A stretch of DNA of 64,000 nucleotides from Macrostomum hystrix (GCA_950097015.1 CATNEN010000001.1:21319501-21383500); one strand, 5' to 3'. Positions 1 through 11,989 are shown, numbered from the stretch's first letter. The notes: generated by a model not told the origin, from the letters alone. Translations and numbers: made by a program.

Positions 1-3000
1 CGGAAAAAGATCTCGGGTAGCGCCACCACCCAATGCGCCTACGTTGCCACCGCAGACATTTGGGAACTTGGGTCCCCGGAGTGCACAGCTCCCAGTTCAT
101 CACACATATCTAGACAAGCCGAAAAATAGGGCATTCTGCAACTTCCGTTTTAGACTGGGGTGAGAGCCCCAGAATGGATCGAGACACGCCTCAACAGGGG
201 ATTCCTGAATTCGCGCTACAGGGGTCTAGAAAGGTGGTACTAAGAACTCGAATAAAAAAATCCATAGCCGGAATCCTGCTCATGAGACATCAGACACATT
301 CCTTACATTAGACTGCAGCCTACACATGAAGTAACTAACAAATCCGAATCTGTGTGAGATGAGGAAATCAGAGGCTGGAGAGATTAAGCAGAACACTGGC
401 TGAGTGATTATGCAAGCGATAGACTATATGATCATCGCCCTCGCTTCCGTGGCGGCAGTTGCGAAAGGCGGGGAACAGAGGGGAAACTCGATTGGCAGGG
501 GAGTTTGACACGTACTCCTTGATCCGCCAGGAAGAGAGGAAAAACCCGCCAAGGAATTCCCCACCCCCAGCAGAGAAACACATGCTACACTCCGCATTTT
601 GCTCACAAATCCCTAGCCCCTTATTACTCTTATGCGCGCTTACAGTTGTCTTCCTGCCGCAGCTTTCAGCTCGGCATCACCAGAGCCCACCCCCTAATGA
701 GTTAGCCACTCATGATCGAGGGCTGTCTAACAGTGAAATAAAAGCGAAGGAGAGACATAGTAAAAGGAATTAAGTTGTTGTAAAATTAAGCCCAATAGGT
801 TAAAAGTGCTTTAGATTAGAAAGTTTATTAGGCTAAACAAATCCCTAGTTTCCCTCCCACTAATTGCCGCCTAACCTAAAGTGTTAGTCCCTTAGGAGTA
901 ATAATTATGCAACCGCTGCGCGGGTTACTTACCCACATTAAATAACCCACATTCGCGCCAGCCTGTCATCGAGGAATTGAAGCGGCGATTGCCGCCCCGA
1001 TTACCCAATGAACCAGCGGCGAGAAACGACAGATGCTCCTTCATGAGCAGCCGCCGACAGTCGGCCAATAATTGTTACTCCGCCAGGACAATGGGAAGCG
1101 CAGACGCCGACCTGCCTACAGTGACATTTACATGTATCTAAGAGAGGAGGTCAATAAGTCGAGCTGGGCTCGCATACTGTAAAGAAGTGGGGACATGAAG
1201 AATTAATGATCACTCATAATGCCCGAGTGATTCCCAATATCTGATCGCGGTTTGGAGGGGAATTATGACCTAAACTACTCATACAATAAAGGCTATGGCC
1301 GCGATCAGTCATTCCTACAGGGGTCTAGACAGATCCAGGGAGAAGGGATTCGACGGCTACTTAATTCACCGCCGCCCAAAACCCGGCCCTAAGATTAATG
1401 ATCTTGTTTGTGACCAGCTGCTAGGTGGGTCGCGATTATTGATTGCTTAAAAATTTGAAAAATTCCGCTGGCTCACATTCCCACTCGATTCCCGCAGCAC
1501 ACTCCACATCAGCTACAATATTAATCTATGACTAATGTGCCAAGGTCAATGTGTATGTTTACTATCATTTAATAAATAAATATACGAATTAGTTCAAAGA
1601 AAACTGCTTCAAAGTTTCCGATGACTAAGAAATTGCATGTTTCATTTTTTCTTTTTCATTTTATTGCATTGTCTATTGTCTTCTTTGGTTTCAATCAATT
1701 TTCAATCATAATCATGAAAATATAATCATGAATCATAACTAAATAGTAAATAATACTAAACTACTGTGACGTTGTCACTTGTTGAAGGCACCCCTGCGCC
1801 CCTGCAATATTACTCTATGCGTTGATTATATGCTTAATTTCCAAATTATGTACTTGCGAGGGCCGTTTTAGCTCATCGTATCATATTATCCAATTCTGTT
1901 AATTTATATTAGTAAGTCAAATTATTAGTGCGCTACTGTCAGTAACCATAAACGTATATCGCGCCATTCTAGCTATTTACTACGCGTATCTTAATGTATT
2001 TTCCCCCCGGCCAATGAGCGTGCGAGCTCTGGCTGGCCGGAAGTATCGATCGCTTTGTTTTTCAATCAGCCTAGTTTACTTAACCAAGGGCTTCCGGCCC
2101 GCTCGCGCTCCACTGGTTCTTTCTTCCTCACTTTCGTTCTTGCGCTCTTCCGTTATCGCCATTCTCGCTCTTCTACGTTTCGTGCCGTGACTTTTCTCAC
2201 TCACTACACTCCACTACATTCGGTTCTGACACTCACCATTACGAGCTCCTACGCCTTACATAACGCCCTGCTTGTCGACGTCCCAGTGCATACAGAATAA
2301 AAGTGCTACCGCTACGTCACCAACATTACTGACTTTGAATTGCCGAACTTACAATTGCCGCTGATCAGACTTCGACTTCGTCCTTTGTGTTTTAATCGTC
2401 ACACTACAATCAATCATAATTCTAATTCATATCCATATCCTATCTATTAGTATTAGTATTGCTATTAGTATTGTTAGTATTCATTTGACATTTAGTATTT
2501 CGGACTTTTTCCTTATTCTTTATTCCTTATCGGCTTATCCTATCATTGCTATCCTATCACTATGCTATGCTATGCCATATGCCTAATGAGTTTTTTCGTT
2601 TTCATTTTTTGTTTTTTGTTTTCAAAAAGTTTTGTAGATATTTAGAAACTTAACAAATGTAAAAATAATAATAATTGTTGTAGTGCTTCTTATTCATTGC
2701 ACTTCTCTAGTAGTTCAAACTCTCCTCTTAATAATCCATAATGAAACTGCCTAACTAAACTTACTTATTTATTACTTTCGATCACCCACAGTGATCTATT
2801 ATTCCGCACCCTTTCTGGGTGGGCTGATACAAACTAATGATAGTTTGGGTAGCGTGGTTTTAATCACAATATCTCTGGCCTCCTGCCAGTAATATTCTAG
2901 ATCTTAGATCTAGTTAGATCTGGAGACAATGCTCTCAGGTGATTCAGACAAGTTTTTGTCAGATGATTCGGGCTCTCTGGCCAGTCTGTACTTGGGCTTT

Positions 3001-3235
3001 CCCCGGATCGGAATGTTTCGCAGTTTACACTTACTTTAGAAATAAGTAAGGCTTGAATTGCTCACGAGGAGAATTGAACTGTTTCTAATAATGGGCACAA
3101 AACGGTTAATTTCATAACTGAAACTGAGCGGTATTTATAGTAATTTTTCAAATATACTGGGTATATTCTGAATATATTTACGCCATTTAAACAAACGAAA
3201 TTAAGTCAAATATTACTAGTTAGGTCGAAGTGCAG
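1..3235. other. No recognisable gene; unassigned DNA
   Basis: I see no convincing coding exon here. Open frames are short and lack family motifs. Positions about 1-1500 are fairly GC-balanced, later sequence is AT-rich. The 15-base word CTACAGGGGTCTAGA occurs near 222 and again near 1313, which may mark old repeat copies. Positions about 1764-2840 have a vaguely LTR-like character (TG start, long non-coding stretch), but I could not find a matching second LTR or gag/pol frames. Confidence 0.5.
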
Positions 3236-3297
3236 TCCGGAAAAATTGCCAACGAGGAGCGAAGCGAGCGTAGCTCCTCGTTGGCAATTTTTTCGGA
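3236..3297. repeat. Long hairpin / foldback, 25-bp arms
   Basis: Arms 3236-3260 and 3273-3297 are reverse complements at 24 of 25 positions, around a 12-base loop rich in GAAGCGAGCG. This could be a foldback transposon end, an extrusion-prone palindrome or a hairpin transcript. No coding frame is associated. Confidence 0.85.
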
Positions 3298-3709
3298 CAA
3301 ACGAGACCGAGATAAGATGTCCCGGAGACTCCCCTAACGTAAAATCAACGTTTTAGAAAATAAAATTGATGCAGAATTAAAACCACTTGAGATGAAACCA
3401 TGTGTGACCCCTCTATGGACGTAAAACATTTAGGGCTACAAGATGTGTGACGTGAAAGTTCCATAGCAACGCGTCTTGGTTGCCATGGCAACAAAAAAGT
3501 GACTTTTTTAGACCCATCGAAATCTTGAATCTTAAAAAATAAGGATTCACAATATGGAGTCAAAAATTGATTGAACCCAACTTTTGGCGAATTTTTAGAC
3601 CTTCAAGACACTGATTGGTTATTTTCCGCTAAATGCTTACCTTGATAGGTAATTCTGTAAAAGTGTGTTTTTTAAGTGTCAAAAATGCACATTTTTTTTA
3701 ACTTTCAAC

Positions 3710-3757
3710 TGACGCAGCTCAAAGGTCGCGCTGACGCGCGACCTTTGAGCTGCGTCA
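3710..3757. repeat. Perfect hairpin, 21-bp arms
   Basis: Arms 3710-3730 and 3737-3757 are perfect reverse complements with a 6-base loop. The arms contain GCAGCTCAAAGGTCGCG. It lies about 400 bp from the hairpin at 3236 and just before a 527-bp tandem duplication, so the three may belong to one repetitive element. Confidence 0.85.
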
Positions 3758-4310
3758 TTCTAACGATGGCACCTGGGACTCTTACATGACGCACGACTTT
3801 AACCAAGATACTCACTTTAACTGTACATTCGCACCTGTTAATTACATTCGAATATTCGACGGGTAGGTATTCGAACCGAAATAAAGGAAATTCAACCTTG
3901 TTGCGAGGCTCTAAAAAGTACATGAATGCGGTCATTTAGGTAAGATCTACATGTTTATAATACATTTTGAGCCGTTTCGTTCCACTGACTCTGAGCCATA
4001 CACTGCTAAAGTCGATAAACGTGATTTAGGCTATTTTTATGCATTTTTCATGATACAAATGTACAAAAAATAAGAAACGACGACATGCTAGGAAAATCAG
4101 ACTTTTTAGGCAAGGTGCACAACTAAATTGTGCACAATATGTATATCTTGAAATTTCGTCTTAGTTTATTGAAGTCGCTGCCGGTACAGAAATGTACTTT
4201 AACGACGGTACGGGGGGCTTGCATATCGAACATACTTTTTAGCCTGTAACTTTTGAACGGATTACCGGAGCGCGACGCACTTGGTGTCATTGAACTACAT
4301 TTTAGATGTA

Positions 4311-5390
4311 CTTTAATTTGAATGTATGTTCGCTGTCATTGCACGATGCGTTGTACACCTCAGGACAGGTCACGTGACTTGCTGGAAATGAAATAATGAC
4401 TTTGTACCTATACTAAGGATAGGTGAAGCGTAAGAATGAGCCAAAATTTGTACTTATTAGAAACACCTAGATGACTACTGTCAGAAAAAATGATATTCAC
4501 GTCTGTCAGTTGCAAAATTTTGTTATAATTGACTTTTAAAATCGAAAAACGTGATTTTGTGCAAAAACAACCCATATGAGCACACATAGGGTGAAAAATT
4601 TATTGATTTTCGCTATGAGGTTCTTAGCTTCCAAGAGCACTATTGTGCCCAGTAAACACGTACAGATGACTGCTATCTTCGTTAGTGTGCGAAAATTCGT
4701 ATTTTTACGCTAATAACATTTACCGAATTACGAGGTTCCGGTGTTATGCGTTTTTTGCTATATTTCACGCTGCCATTTATTAACGATGCTACGCCAGGCC
4801 TTCAGTGTGGTGTCAATAGTTAGCATTTAAAAAGTGCTTTAATTTGAGTGTATGTTCGCTGGCATTGCACGATGCGTTGTACACCTCAGGCCAGGTCACG
4901 TGACTTGCTGGAAATGAAATAATGACTTTGTACCTATAGTAAGGATAGGTGAAGCATAAGAATGACCCATATTAGTACTTATTAGAAACATCTAGATGAC
5001 TACTCTAAGAAAAAGTGACATTCACGTCTGTCAGTTGCAAAAAAAATTTTTAATTGACTCTCAAAATCGAAAAACGTGATTTTGTGCAAAAACAACCCAT
5101 TTGAGCACTACATAGGGCGGAAAATATATTAATTTTCGCTATGAGGTTCTTAGCTTCCAAGAGCACTATTGTGCCCAGTAAACACGTACAGATGACTGCC
5201 ATCTTCGTTAGTGTGCGAAAATTCGTATTTTGACGCTATTAACATTTTACCGAATTACGAGGTTCCGGTACTATGCGTTTTTTTGCTATATTTCACGCTG
5301 CCATTTATTAACGATGCTACGCCAGGCCTTCAGTGTGGTGTCAATAAATAGCATTTAGCAAGTGCTTTAAGATGACATCATGCGCATTGC
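4311..5390. repeat. 527-bp tandem direct duplication
   Basis: Unit 1 (about 4311-4836) and unit 2 (about 4837-5364) are highly similar; each opens with a CTTTAATTTG-like word followed by TATGTTCGCT. A truncated third start appears at about 5365. Shared internal words include CAGGTCACGTGACTTGCTGG and AGAGCACTATTGTGCCCAGT. The end of a related unit seems to precede 4311 (GGTGTCAT near 4283). No reading frame is conserved, so it reads as a satellite-like or transposon-internal repeat. Confidence 0.85.
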
Positions 5391-8212
5391 GTTGCGTAAA
5401 AGTGTGGGTCCACAGTTTCGTAATAAGTTAAAAAGACCTGATTTCGCAAAAATCTTTAAAAGAAGAAAATACCAAATAGGTAACTAAAAAGCCTTTTGAA
5501 ACTGAATAAAAAATGCAAATAAAAGTGCTATTTTGTAACGTAAAAAGTCTTGCGTCCTGCAAAAAGCTTCTATGGTGACTTTTTGGAGCCGTGAAGTGAA
5601 AAAATGTGCGCATTTTTAAAACTCTTGAACTTACTTTTTGAGTGGATATTTTGAAAGTAAGCATTTTATAAATTGTATAACAAAATTTAATTGAAGAAAG
5701 AAATAAGTTGCTTAAAAAAACTGAATTAAAATAATTTTTAAATAATCAAATTGTACACTTCAGTCGTTCTGTTTTATATGGTTTCTAGAAGAAAATAAAA
5801 TTCAAATCGGCTATGTTAACAGTAGCATTCGAATTTTTTGTCGCACGGCAAATTTGACATAAAAATTTCAAAGCAACTTAACCAAGCAATCACTATCTAA
5901 ATCTGAATTTTTTCAGGCCTTTAATCTGTAGCTATTATATTCGCTTTTTACTCTATATATTAGTATCCTACTACCTTATAAATACTTGTTTTACAATATA
6001 TTGTATTCTACAAGTACAAGTTTTACTTGTAAATAATTCAATTGTTACATAGGCCTATTTTACATTGTAAGTGTACGCTTGTAGTTTTCTTTTAAATACT
6101 AACTGATGTATAGTATTTGAATAATATTTTATTATTCAAACATTCTTTACTTTTATACTGCGTAGATAATTAAGCAGAAGTGTTTATGTATTAAACGAGA
6201 TTCTTAGCAGTTTAATGCAATAATGCAGTTTTTAGATTGATAGTTGCTGAATTTTTACCAAACCAAAGCTCTTGAAATGCACCATTTGCATTTTTGCAAT
6301 TAATTGCCTTTTGGCGATTTATAGTGCAATTTGGGCTGCAATGGCTGCAGAATTATTATAAGCAAAGCACTTACAAAACAAACCATTTGACTGTTTGGCA
6401 ATTAACTGCCTTTAGGCAATAACTACTGTGAGATTAGTTAAATGCTCAATGCTTTTTGTTTTAGGCATGGCAGTACTTTTCTCTCAACATTGATTTGGAT
6501 ATTGATTGATTGATTTGATTTGTTTTGCATTTTTAAAGATACTATGTCTAATTATGGACTTAGCTAAATAATTACCTAATGTTGGGTAACTTGTATTGAA
6601 TGGCAAAGCATTTCACTGCAAAGGCATATCTTGTTGTTTCACGTACCTGTGGGTGTTAAAATATACATTTAAAATGCTTAATTTAGTGGAAAATCTCATT
6701 TTAATATAAAGACACAGTGAACAGAATCCGAGTGTAAAAAAGTTTTTAAAACCTAATTATGTTGTTAATTATAAGACTATTTTTACAGAAATTTTCAATT
6801 TATTAAGGTAGCATGTTTACTTTCAACTTTGTAAATTTATTACCATTGCTAGCTATTCTACTTAGCCCATTTGTAGAAGAACTAATAAACAAGATTTAGT
6901 TTTTTATCTAATTTTAAATATTTTTATTACTTGGTATTTTTCTACCAATAGCATAAATTGTATTGTTCAGATTTTCATCTTTAGAATTCCTAATCCAAAT
7001 ATATAGAATGTCCAAGATTTTCTATTATGAGTATTATTTATTGGACCTTAGTATATGATGTTAATTCATGTGGCTCACTTTGATTTTGATCGAACAACAG
7101 GTATCTACTTGAGTTAGAATTGAGTGATTTTAGAGACTTGTCAACATATATATTTGCTTCTTGGAGTCAATCGATACAAAGTACAACACAAAGTTATTGT
7201 CAAAATAACGAATATAAAATACGAAAATAAATCGACAAGGAAAAACGAGCACTATTTTTAATCCGCACAAGGCATGCTGTCCACAAAGAATGACTAATAT
7301 GAAATTTAAAAGTACACAAAAAACCTTAAAAAAATAAAGATTCGTCCAATTTACAACTGCAATAAGGCGGAAGGCCTTTTTGTTTACGAGTTGGAGTGGC
7401 AGCAAAGTTTGTGTGCTGCATTGCACGTATATTTATATACAACGCGAGAGCGAGATAGAGGGGTCTAGGGAGGTGCGAACTGGTGGTGTGACTTCATACC
7501 CTGGCTTAGCAAGCCGGCTGGCTGGGTGCACCAACCCCCACCTCAACTAGACTGAGGTTGAGGGGTTTTGGGTGCGGCTGCACTGGCGCTGGCTGGTCGC
7601 GTGTTGACTCTCCACCACAGCAAAGTATTATTCTTTTAGTTTCGACGACAAAAAGAAATTCTCGTAGTGGAAATTTCCAAGGCAAGGATGAAATGCAAAG
7701 ATACATTTCTACACATTGCCATCATTTCGAAGAAATAAGCATATTGGCAGGAGTAAGTCATGAAATAAAATCTTATTGTTGACACTTGGAAGCAATAACC
7801 AAAGAATAGGCACAAACTTTGTCACTTCTGAGATGCTAATTAACCCTGAACACAGATTGACATTCAAATAAAAACTGTTGATTTCGTTATTTAATAACAA
7901 TATTGGCAAATTAAAAGCTGAAAATTGAGCAAATGTTCTATCGATCAGGCACAAGGTTTGATTAAAATCAATTGATGCAGCCATATCAAATTGAACTAAG
8001 AAGACTAAAAAACTAAAAAGACAGGGGGAAGCTAAAAACATAAAATGAATCATAAAAACGACATTGGCCAGCACAAAGGACATAAGATCTAATTGATTTT
8101 AGCTGGGGAAGCGATACCAAGCAAGGGGCACCTTAATTTTTTGTAAAATGACACACAGTAGCAACCAACATTAATAGTGCGCTAGGTCCCACACAACTAG
8201 TTTCCAAGCAGT
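5391..8212. other. AT-rich DNA without a recognisable gene
   Basis: No exon with family motifs is visible. Most of it is AT-rich with short open frames. Positions about 7430-7625 form a GC-richer island containing two adjacent pseudo-palindromic words (AGCAAGCCGGCTGGCT and CCTCAACTAGACTGAGGTTGAGG), function unknown. If the LOTUS gene just downstream continues on the minus strand, its later exons should lie here, but I could not recognise them. Confidence 0.4.
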
Positions 8213-8216
8213 TCAA

Positions 8217-8837
8217 TTAGACCCTGACTGGCCAGCGGCCATGGCTAGACCGGTCCACAATGTGCCTATCGTTACTGATGGTGACACACAGGCCGCCAGT
8301 GTTGGCCTCGCCGAGGTGCACCAACTGACAGGGCAACTCCTTGTCGCTTTCCTCATCGACTCTGATAACAGACAGACAGACCCGCTGCTGCTTATAATCA
8401 GACTGATAATAGTTGGCATTCTCATCTTGGCTCCGAGAAGACTGAATAGTAGTGTGGCGCGGTTTATAGCGACTATGAAGCTTCTCCTGCTGCAGTGCGC
8501 GCTGGCCAAAGCTCTGCGATCGAAAAGCGCCACCACCTCGACTAGCGCCTTGGTTGGCGCCGCCTGTTCTCTGTCGCTGGATAAGCGAGCAGATGTGGCT
8601 TGTCTCCTCTGTTTCTCGACCAAATGCGACTAACTCGCCATTCACTAGGTGGATGTAGCCTACATTAGGCAAGCTGCGCATTAGTGAAGTCACATTGTCA
8701 TGTCCAGCCAGATCGAGGGCGTGCCTGGCCAGGGCCCTGTACTGGGCCTGCAGCTCGCATAGTCGGACACCATTCTTAGTGCTGAGAAGTACAGCCCGAA
8801 GCAGGCTGTCTTGAGCAGTGGGGCTGGGAGTCGGCAT
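8217..8837 (-). CDS. LOTUS (OST-HTH) domain exon, TDRD5/TDRD7-like
   Basis: The reading frame starts at ATG 8837 (MPTPSPTAQDSLLRAVLLST). Residues about 10-80 match the LOTUS/OST-HTH pattern: a leading LLRAVLLSTKNGV helix, LCELQAQYRALARHAL, a SLMRSLPNVGYIHLVNGEL beta-wing and a closing ETEETSHI. In animals, N-terminal LOTUS domains occur in TDRD5, TDRD7 and Oskar; they bind Vasa-type helicases or RNA in germ granules and the piRNA pathway. The domain is followed by a Gln/Ser/Arg-rich, probably disordered stretch. A splice acceptor (TTTTCAG) ends at 8848, ten bases upstream of the ATG, which fits a 5' UTR intron or spliced-leader site. The frame ends at a stop at 8217-8219, but the real exon may stop earlier at a donor I could not place. 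No Tudor exons were recognised in the window, so the gene is partial here. Confidence 0.7.
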   Translation of the reverse strand: MPTPSPTAQDSLLRAVLLSTKNGVRLCELQAQYRALARHALDLAGHDNVTSLMRSLPNVGYIHLVNGELVAFGRETEETSHICSLIQRQRTGGANQGASRGGGAFRSQSFGQRALQQEKLHSRYKPRHTTIQSSRSQDENANYYQSDYKQQRVCLSVIRVDEESDKELPCQLVHLGEANTGGLCVTISNDRHIVDRSSHGRWPVRV

Positions 8838-9582
8838 GAATAAACAGCTGAAAATCAATATATAAGGATTAGAGCAAAGAAGCTAGCTAAGGAAAATGCT
8901 GTATACTTTATCTATATATATAAAAGTGAAAACTCTGTCTGTCTGTCTGTCTGTGTGTGTGTGTGTGTGTGTGTGCAACCTTTTGTCTTTATAGACGCCG
9001 AAACCGCTCAACTAAATCGCACCAAACTTTGCACATACCTAAAACCACCTACGCTGAGTGCAATAGGCTACTCAAATTCCCGAAAAATCATTTCCTTCCT
9101 GCTCAAAAGTGCAAAAAACTGCTCAAAAATCGTCAAAAAATCACTCAATTCGACATATCGTCGCCCCACTTTGTCAGATTTTCTCCAAATTTGATCCACT
9201 TACACTTTACATGTTTTCCAATAATGCTGTCAATTTTGAACATCTCTACTCAATCCAGAGCAAAGCTGCATCATCTCAAAGTGAGTCACTTTTTGTTTTC
9301 CGAGGACAGCCACCCCAACTCCCCTCCGCCACTCTGCGGGCCAAATTTTATTACAGCCACCCCCTCCCTTCCCCGGGCGCCGAAGCCCCAGACTGTACAT
9401 TGTATTTCAAGCCGTGAATGTACACAGCCCAAACCCCTAGACTGTCTACTGGCCCCCAAGCAGCACTGAGACTGAGTGCGGTGAGTGCGGTGGCGTCCCA
9501 GTGCGCAGGGCTCTCCGGTCGATATTTCTCTCCAGCCAGCCTGGGATAGAAGAAAGAGAGAGGCTGGCGTTGACTGGCTGTC

Positions 9583-10186
9583 AGAGAGGGCAATTCTGTG
9601 TCCTAGAAATGATGCCGCCAACGAAACTAACTACCAACTGCTTCAGGAGTTGCCAGGTGCAGTTTTCACCTACAAGTCAATTGATACAACGTTGACTGAT
9701 GACACCGCTGTGGAGTATCCTGTTGAGTTTCTGAACTCTCTAGATCCTCCTGGAACTCCATCGCACAACTTGCAGCTGAAAGTTGGGGCACCAATTATGC
9801 TCCTCCGCAACCTGAATGCGCCAAGGCTGTGTAACGGCACCAGACTGATAGTCAGGCGGCTCTTCCCACACGTGATTGAGGCCACGATAATGACTGGATC
9901 TGGCAGAGGAGAGTCTGTGTTCGTTCCCCGGATTCCAATTATCCCCACGGACCTGCCATTTCAGTTCAAGCGACTGCAGTTCCCTGTGAGAGTGTGCTTT
10001 GCGATAACTATTAACAAGGCTCAGGGACAGTCGCTGAAGGTGGCTGGCATCAACCTGGAGACTCCTTGCTTCTCGCATGGGCAGCTTTATGTCGCCTGCT
10101 CCCGTGTTGGAACTCCAGCTGGCCTATTCATTTTCGCACCAAGGGGAAGAACGAAGAATGTGGTGTATCCCCAGGCCTTGAGGTGA
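9583..10186 (+). pseudogene. Pif1-like helicase C-terminal remnant of Helitron
   Basis: An open frame from about 9583 to a stop at 10184-10186 encodes the C-terminal part of a Pif1-family helicase as found in Helitron Rep-Hel proteins. Recognisable blocks are RAILCPRNDAANETNYQLL, the LKVGAPIMLLRNLNAPRLCN block, LPFQFKRLQFPVRVCFAITI followed by NKAQGQSLKVAGINL, and the terminal GQLYVACSRVGTPAGLFIFA (helicase motif VI region). The Walker A and B motifs and the Rep domain are absent, as the element's internal deletion removed everything upstream. The open frame extends upstream to 9485, but that part does not look like helicase. The frame is intact over about 200 codons, so the insertion is fairly young. 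Confidence 0.85.
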
Positions 10187-10338
10187 CTCGCAAGCAATTA
10201 ATAGAAAAGTAGTCACGAATTGACCTTGACCTGTCTAACTCTGAACTCTGAAACAGTTTAATTTTGTTTCTTTGATATTGTTATTGTTATGCCATGGCTA
10301 TTTTCCTTATGTATACGCGTGTACATGCATACTGTATA

Positions 10339-10612
10339 CAGAGGCAGATTTAGGGGGGGGGCGGGGGGGCAGTCGCCCCCCTAAATTTTAATCATGGGAA
10401 TAAGATGCCCCCACCAGGGGCGCCAGTCGCAGCACTGGCGCCCCTTTTCGGCCGCTGGCGCACCTTTTTCAGCCGCTGGCTCCCGTTTTTCAGCCGCTGG
10501 CGCCCTTTCTTGGCTCCTGGCGCCCTTTTTCGGCCGCTGGCACCCCCTCTGTGATTCTCATGGCGCTCCCCTGACAGACCGCCCCAAAACAAAATTCCTG
10601 GATCTGCCACTG
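10339..10612. mobile_element. hAT-type MITE nested in Helitron copy 1
   Basis: Terminal inverted repeats are CAGAGGCAGATTTAGG at 10339 and, inverted, CAGTGGCAGATCCAGG ending at 10612. They are flanked by a perfect 8-bp target duplication ACTGTATA (10331-10338 and 10613-10620). An 8-bp duplication and a CAGxGGCxGATCCAGG-like end are typical of hAT transposons. The 274-bp body has no transposase. It contains a G-run/C-run foldback near the left end and repeated GCCGCTGGCGCCC-like words at about 10435-10545. Confidence 0.9.
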
Positions 10613-10849
10613 ACTGTATAGAGGAGTGGCTAAGAGACATGTTTCTAAAGAAGTAATCAAGAGGGGGCTTTTTGGACAAACTTTTCACTTATTTTTTACT
10701 TAAAACGCCCTTAAACAAACTCTTCACTTTTCATTAATGCTGTAAATAAATAAATGGTGACCTTCACTATAAAGTTAATACAGAGACGTGAATTGCTTAC
10801 TGCTTTGCTTTAAATTTCTGCCCCAAAAACAACGGGCAAAAAAAGCTAG

Positions 10850-11989
10850 TCTATATATAAAAGTGAAAATATATTGTGTGTGTGCAACCTTTTGTCTTTA
10901 TAGACGCCGAAACCGCTCAACCAAATCGCACCAAACTTGCACATACCTAAAACCACCTACGCTGATTGCAATAGGCTACTCAAATTCCCGAAAAATCATT
11001 TCCTTCCTGCTCAAAATTGCAAAAAACTGCTCAAAAATCGTCAAAAAATCACTCAATTCGACATATCGTCGCCCCACTTTGTCAGATTTTCTCCAAATTT
11101 GATCCACTTACACTTTACATGTTATCCAACAATGCTGTCAATTTTGAACATCTCTACTCAATCCAGAGCAAAGCTGCATCATCTCAAAGTGAGTCACTTT
11201 TTGTTTTCCGAGGACAGCCACCCCAACTCCCCTCCGCCACTCTGCGGGCCAAATTTTATTACAGCCACCCCCTCCCTTCCCCGGGCGCCGAAGCCCCAGA
11301 CTGTACATTGTATTTCAAGCCGTGAATGTACACAGCCCAAACCCCTAGACTGTCTACTGGCCCCCAAGCAGCACTGAGACTGAGTGCGGTGAGTGCGGTG
11401 GCGTCCCAGTGCGCAGGGCTCTCCGGTCGATATTTCTCTCCAGCCAGCCTGGGATAGAAGAAAGAGAGGCTGGCGTTGACTGGCTGTCAGAGAGGGCAAT
11501 TCTGAGTCCTAGAAATGATGCCCAAAATTTTAATCATGGGAATAAGATGCCCCCACCAGGGGCGCCAGTCGCAGCACTGGCGCCCCTTTTCGGCCGCTGG
11601 CGCCCCTTTTTCAGCCGCTGGCTCCCGTTTTTCAGCCGCTGGCGCCCTTTCTTGGCTCCTGGCGCCCTTTTTCGGCCGCTGGCACCCCCTCTGTGATTCT
11701 CATGGCGCTCCCCTGACAGACCGCCCCAAAACAAAATTCCTGGATCTGCCACTGACTGTATAGAGGAGTGGCTAAGAGACATGTTTCTAAAGAAGTAATC
11801 AAGAGGGGGCTGTTTGGACAAACTTTTCACTTATTTTTTACTTAAACGCCCTTAAACAAACTCTTCACTTTTCATTAATGCAGTAAATAAATAAATGGTG
11901 ACCTTCACTATAAAGTTAATACAGAGACGTGAATTGCTTACTGCTTTGCTTTAACTTTCTGCCCCAAAAACAACAGGCAAAAAAGCTAG
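10850..11989 (+). mobile_element. Helitron copy 2, internally deleted
   Basis: It starts with TCTATATATAAAAGTG at 10850, immediately after copy 1's CTAG, and ends with CTAG at 11986-11989 followed by T. It is nearly identical to copy 1 except for a deletion corresponding to about 9613-10383 of copy 1. That deletion removes the helicase and the left end of the MITE and fuses the sequence near 11520 to the MITE interior. The MITE right end (to about 11754) and its ACTGTATA duplication (11755-11762) remain. The 3' hairpin stem is weakened by one change (AGGCA instead of GGGCA). Confidence 0.85.
11521..11754. mobile_element. hAT MITE remnant (left end deleted)
   Basis: This is the right part of the MITE found whole at 10339-10612. 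It keeps the right terminal inverted repeat and the right target-site duplication at 11755-11762. The left inverted repeat is missing because of the deletion shared with the helicase, so this is a copied remnant, not an independent insertion. Confidence 0.85.

Larger units (their letters stand above)
8911..10849 (+). mobile_element. Helitron copy 1 (non-autonomous)
   Basis: The 5' end is TCTATATATATAAAAGTGAA at 8911, preceded by A at 8910. The 3' end is CTAG at 10846-10849, preceded by a short hairpin (TGCCC at 10819-10823 pairing with GGGCA at 10834-10838). These are the classical Helitron termini: 5' TC, 3' hairpin then CTRR. Inside are a CTGT/GT microsatellite near 8935-8974, a remnant of the Helitron helicase (9583-10183) and a nested hAT MITE (10339-10612). 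No Rep (HUH nuclease) domain is visible, so the copy is not autonomous. The next base after CTAG is the TC start of a second copy. Confidence 0.85.

Noticed and set aside
1764..2840. Possible solo LTR of a retrotransposon (TGTGACG start, non-coding body)
   Set aside because: No partner LTR, target duplication or gag/pol frame was found, and the end could not be fixed.
2929..3037. Short frame MLSGDSDKFLSDDSG resembling the acidic start of some transposases
   Set aside because: Only 36 codons before a stop, with no downstream transposase domain.
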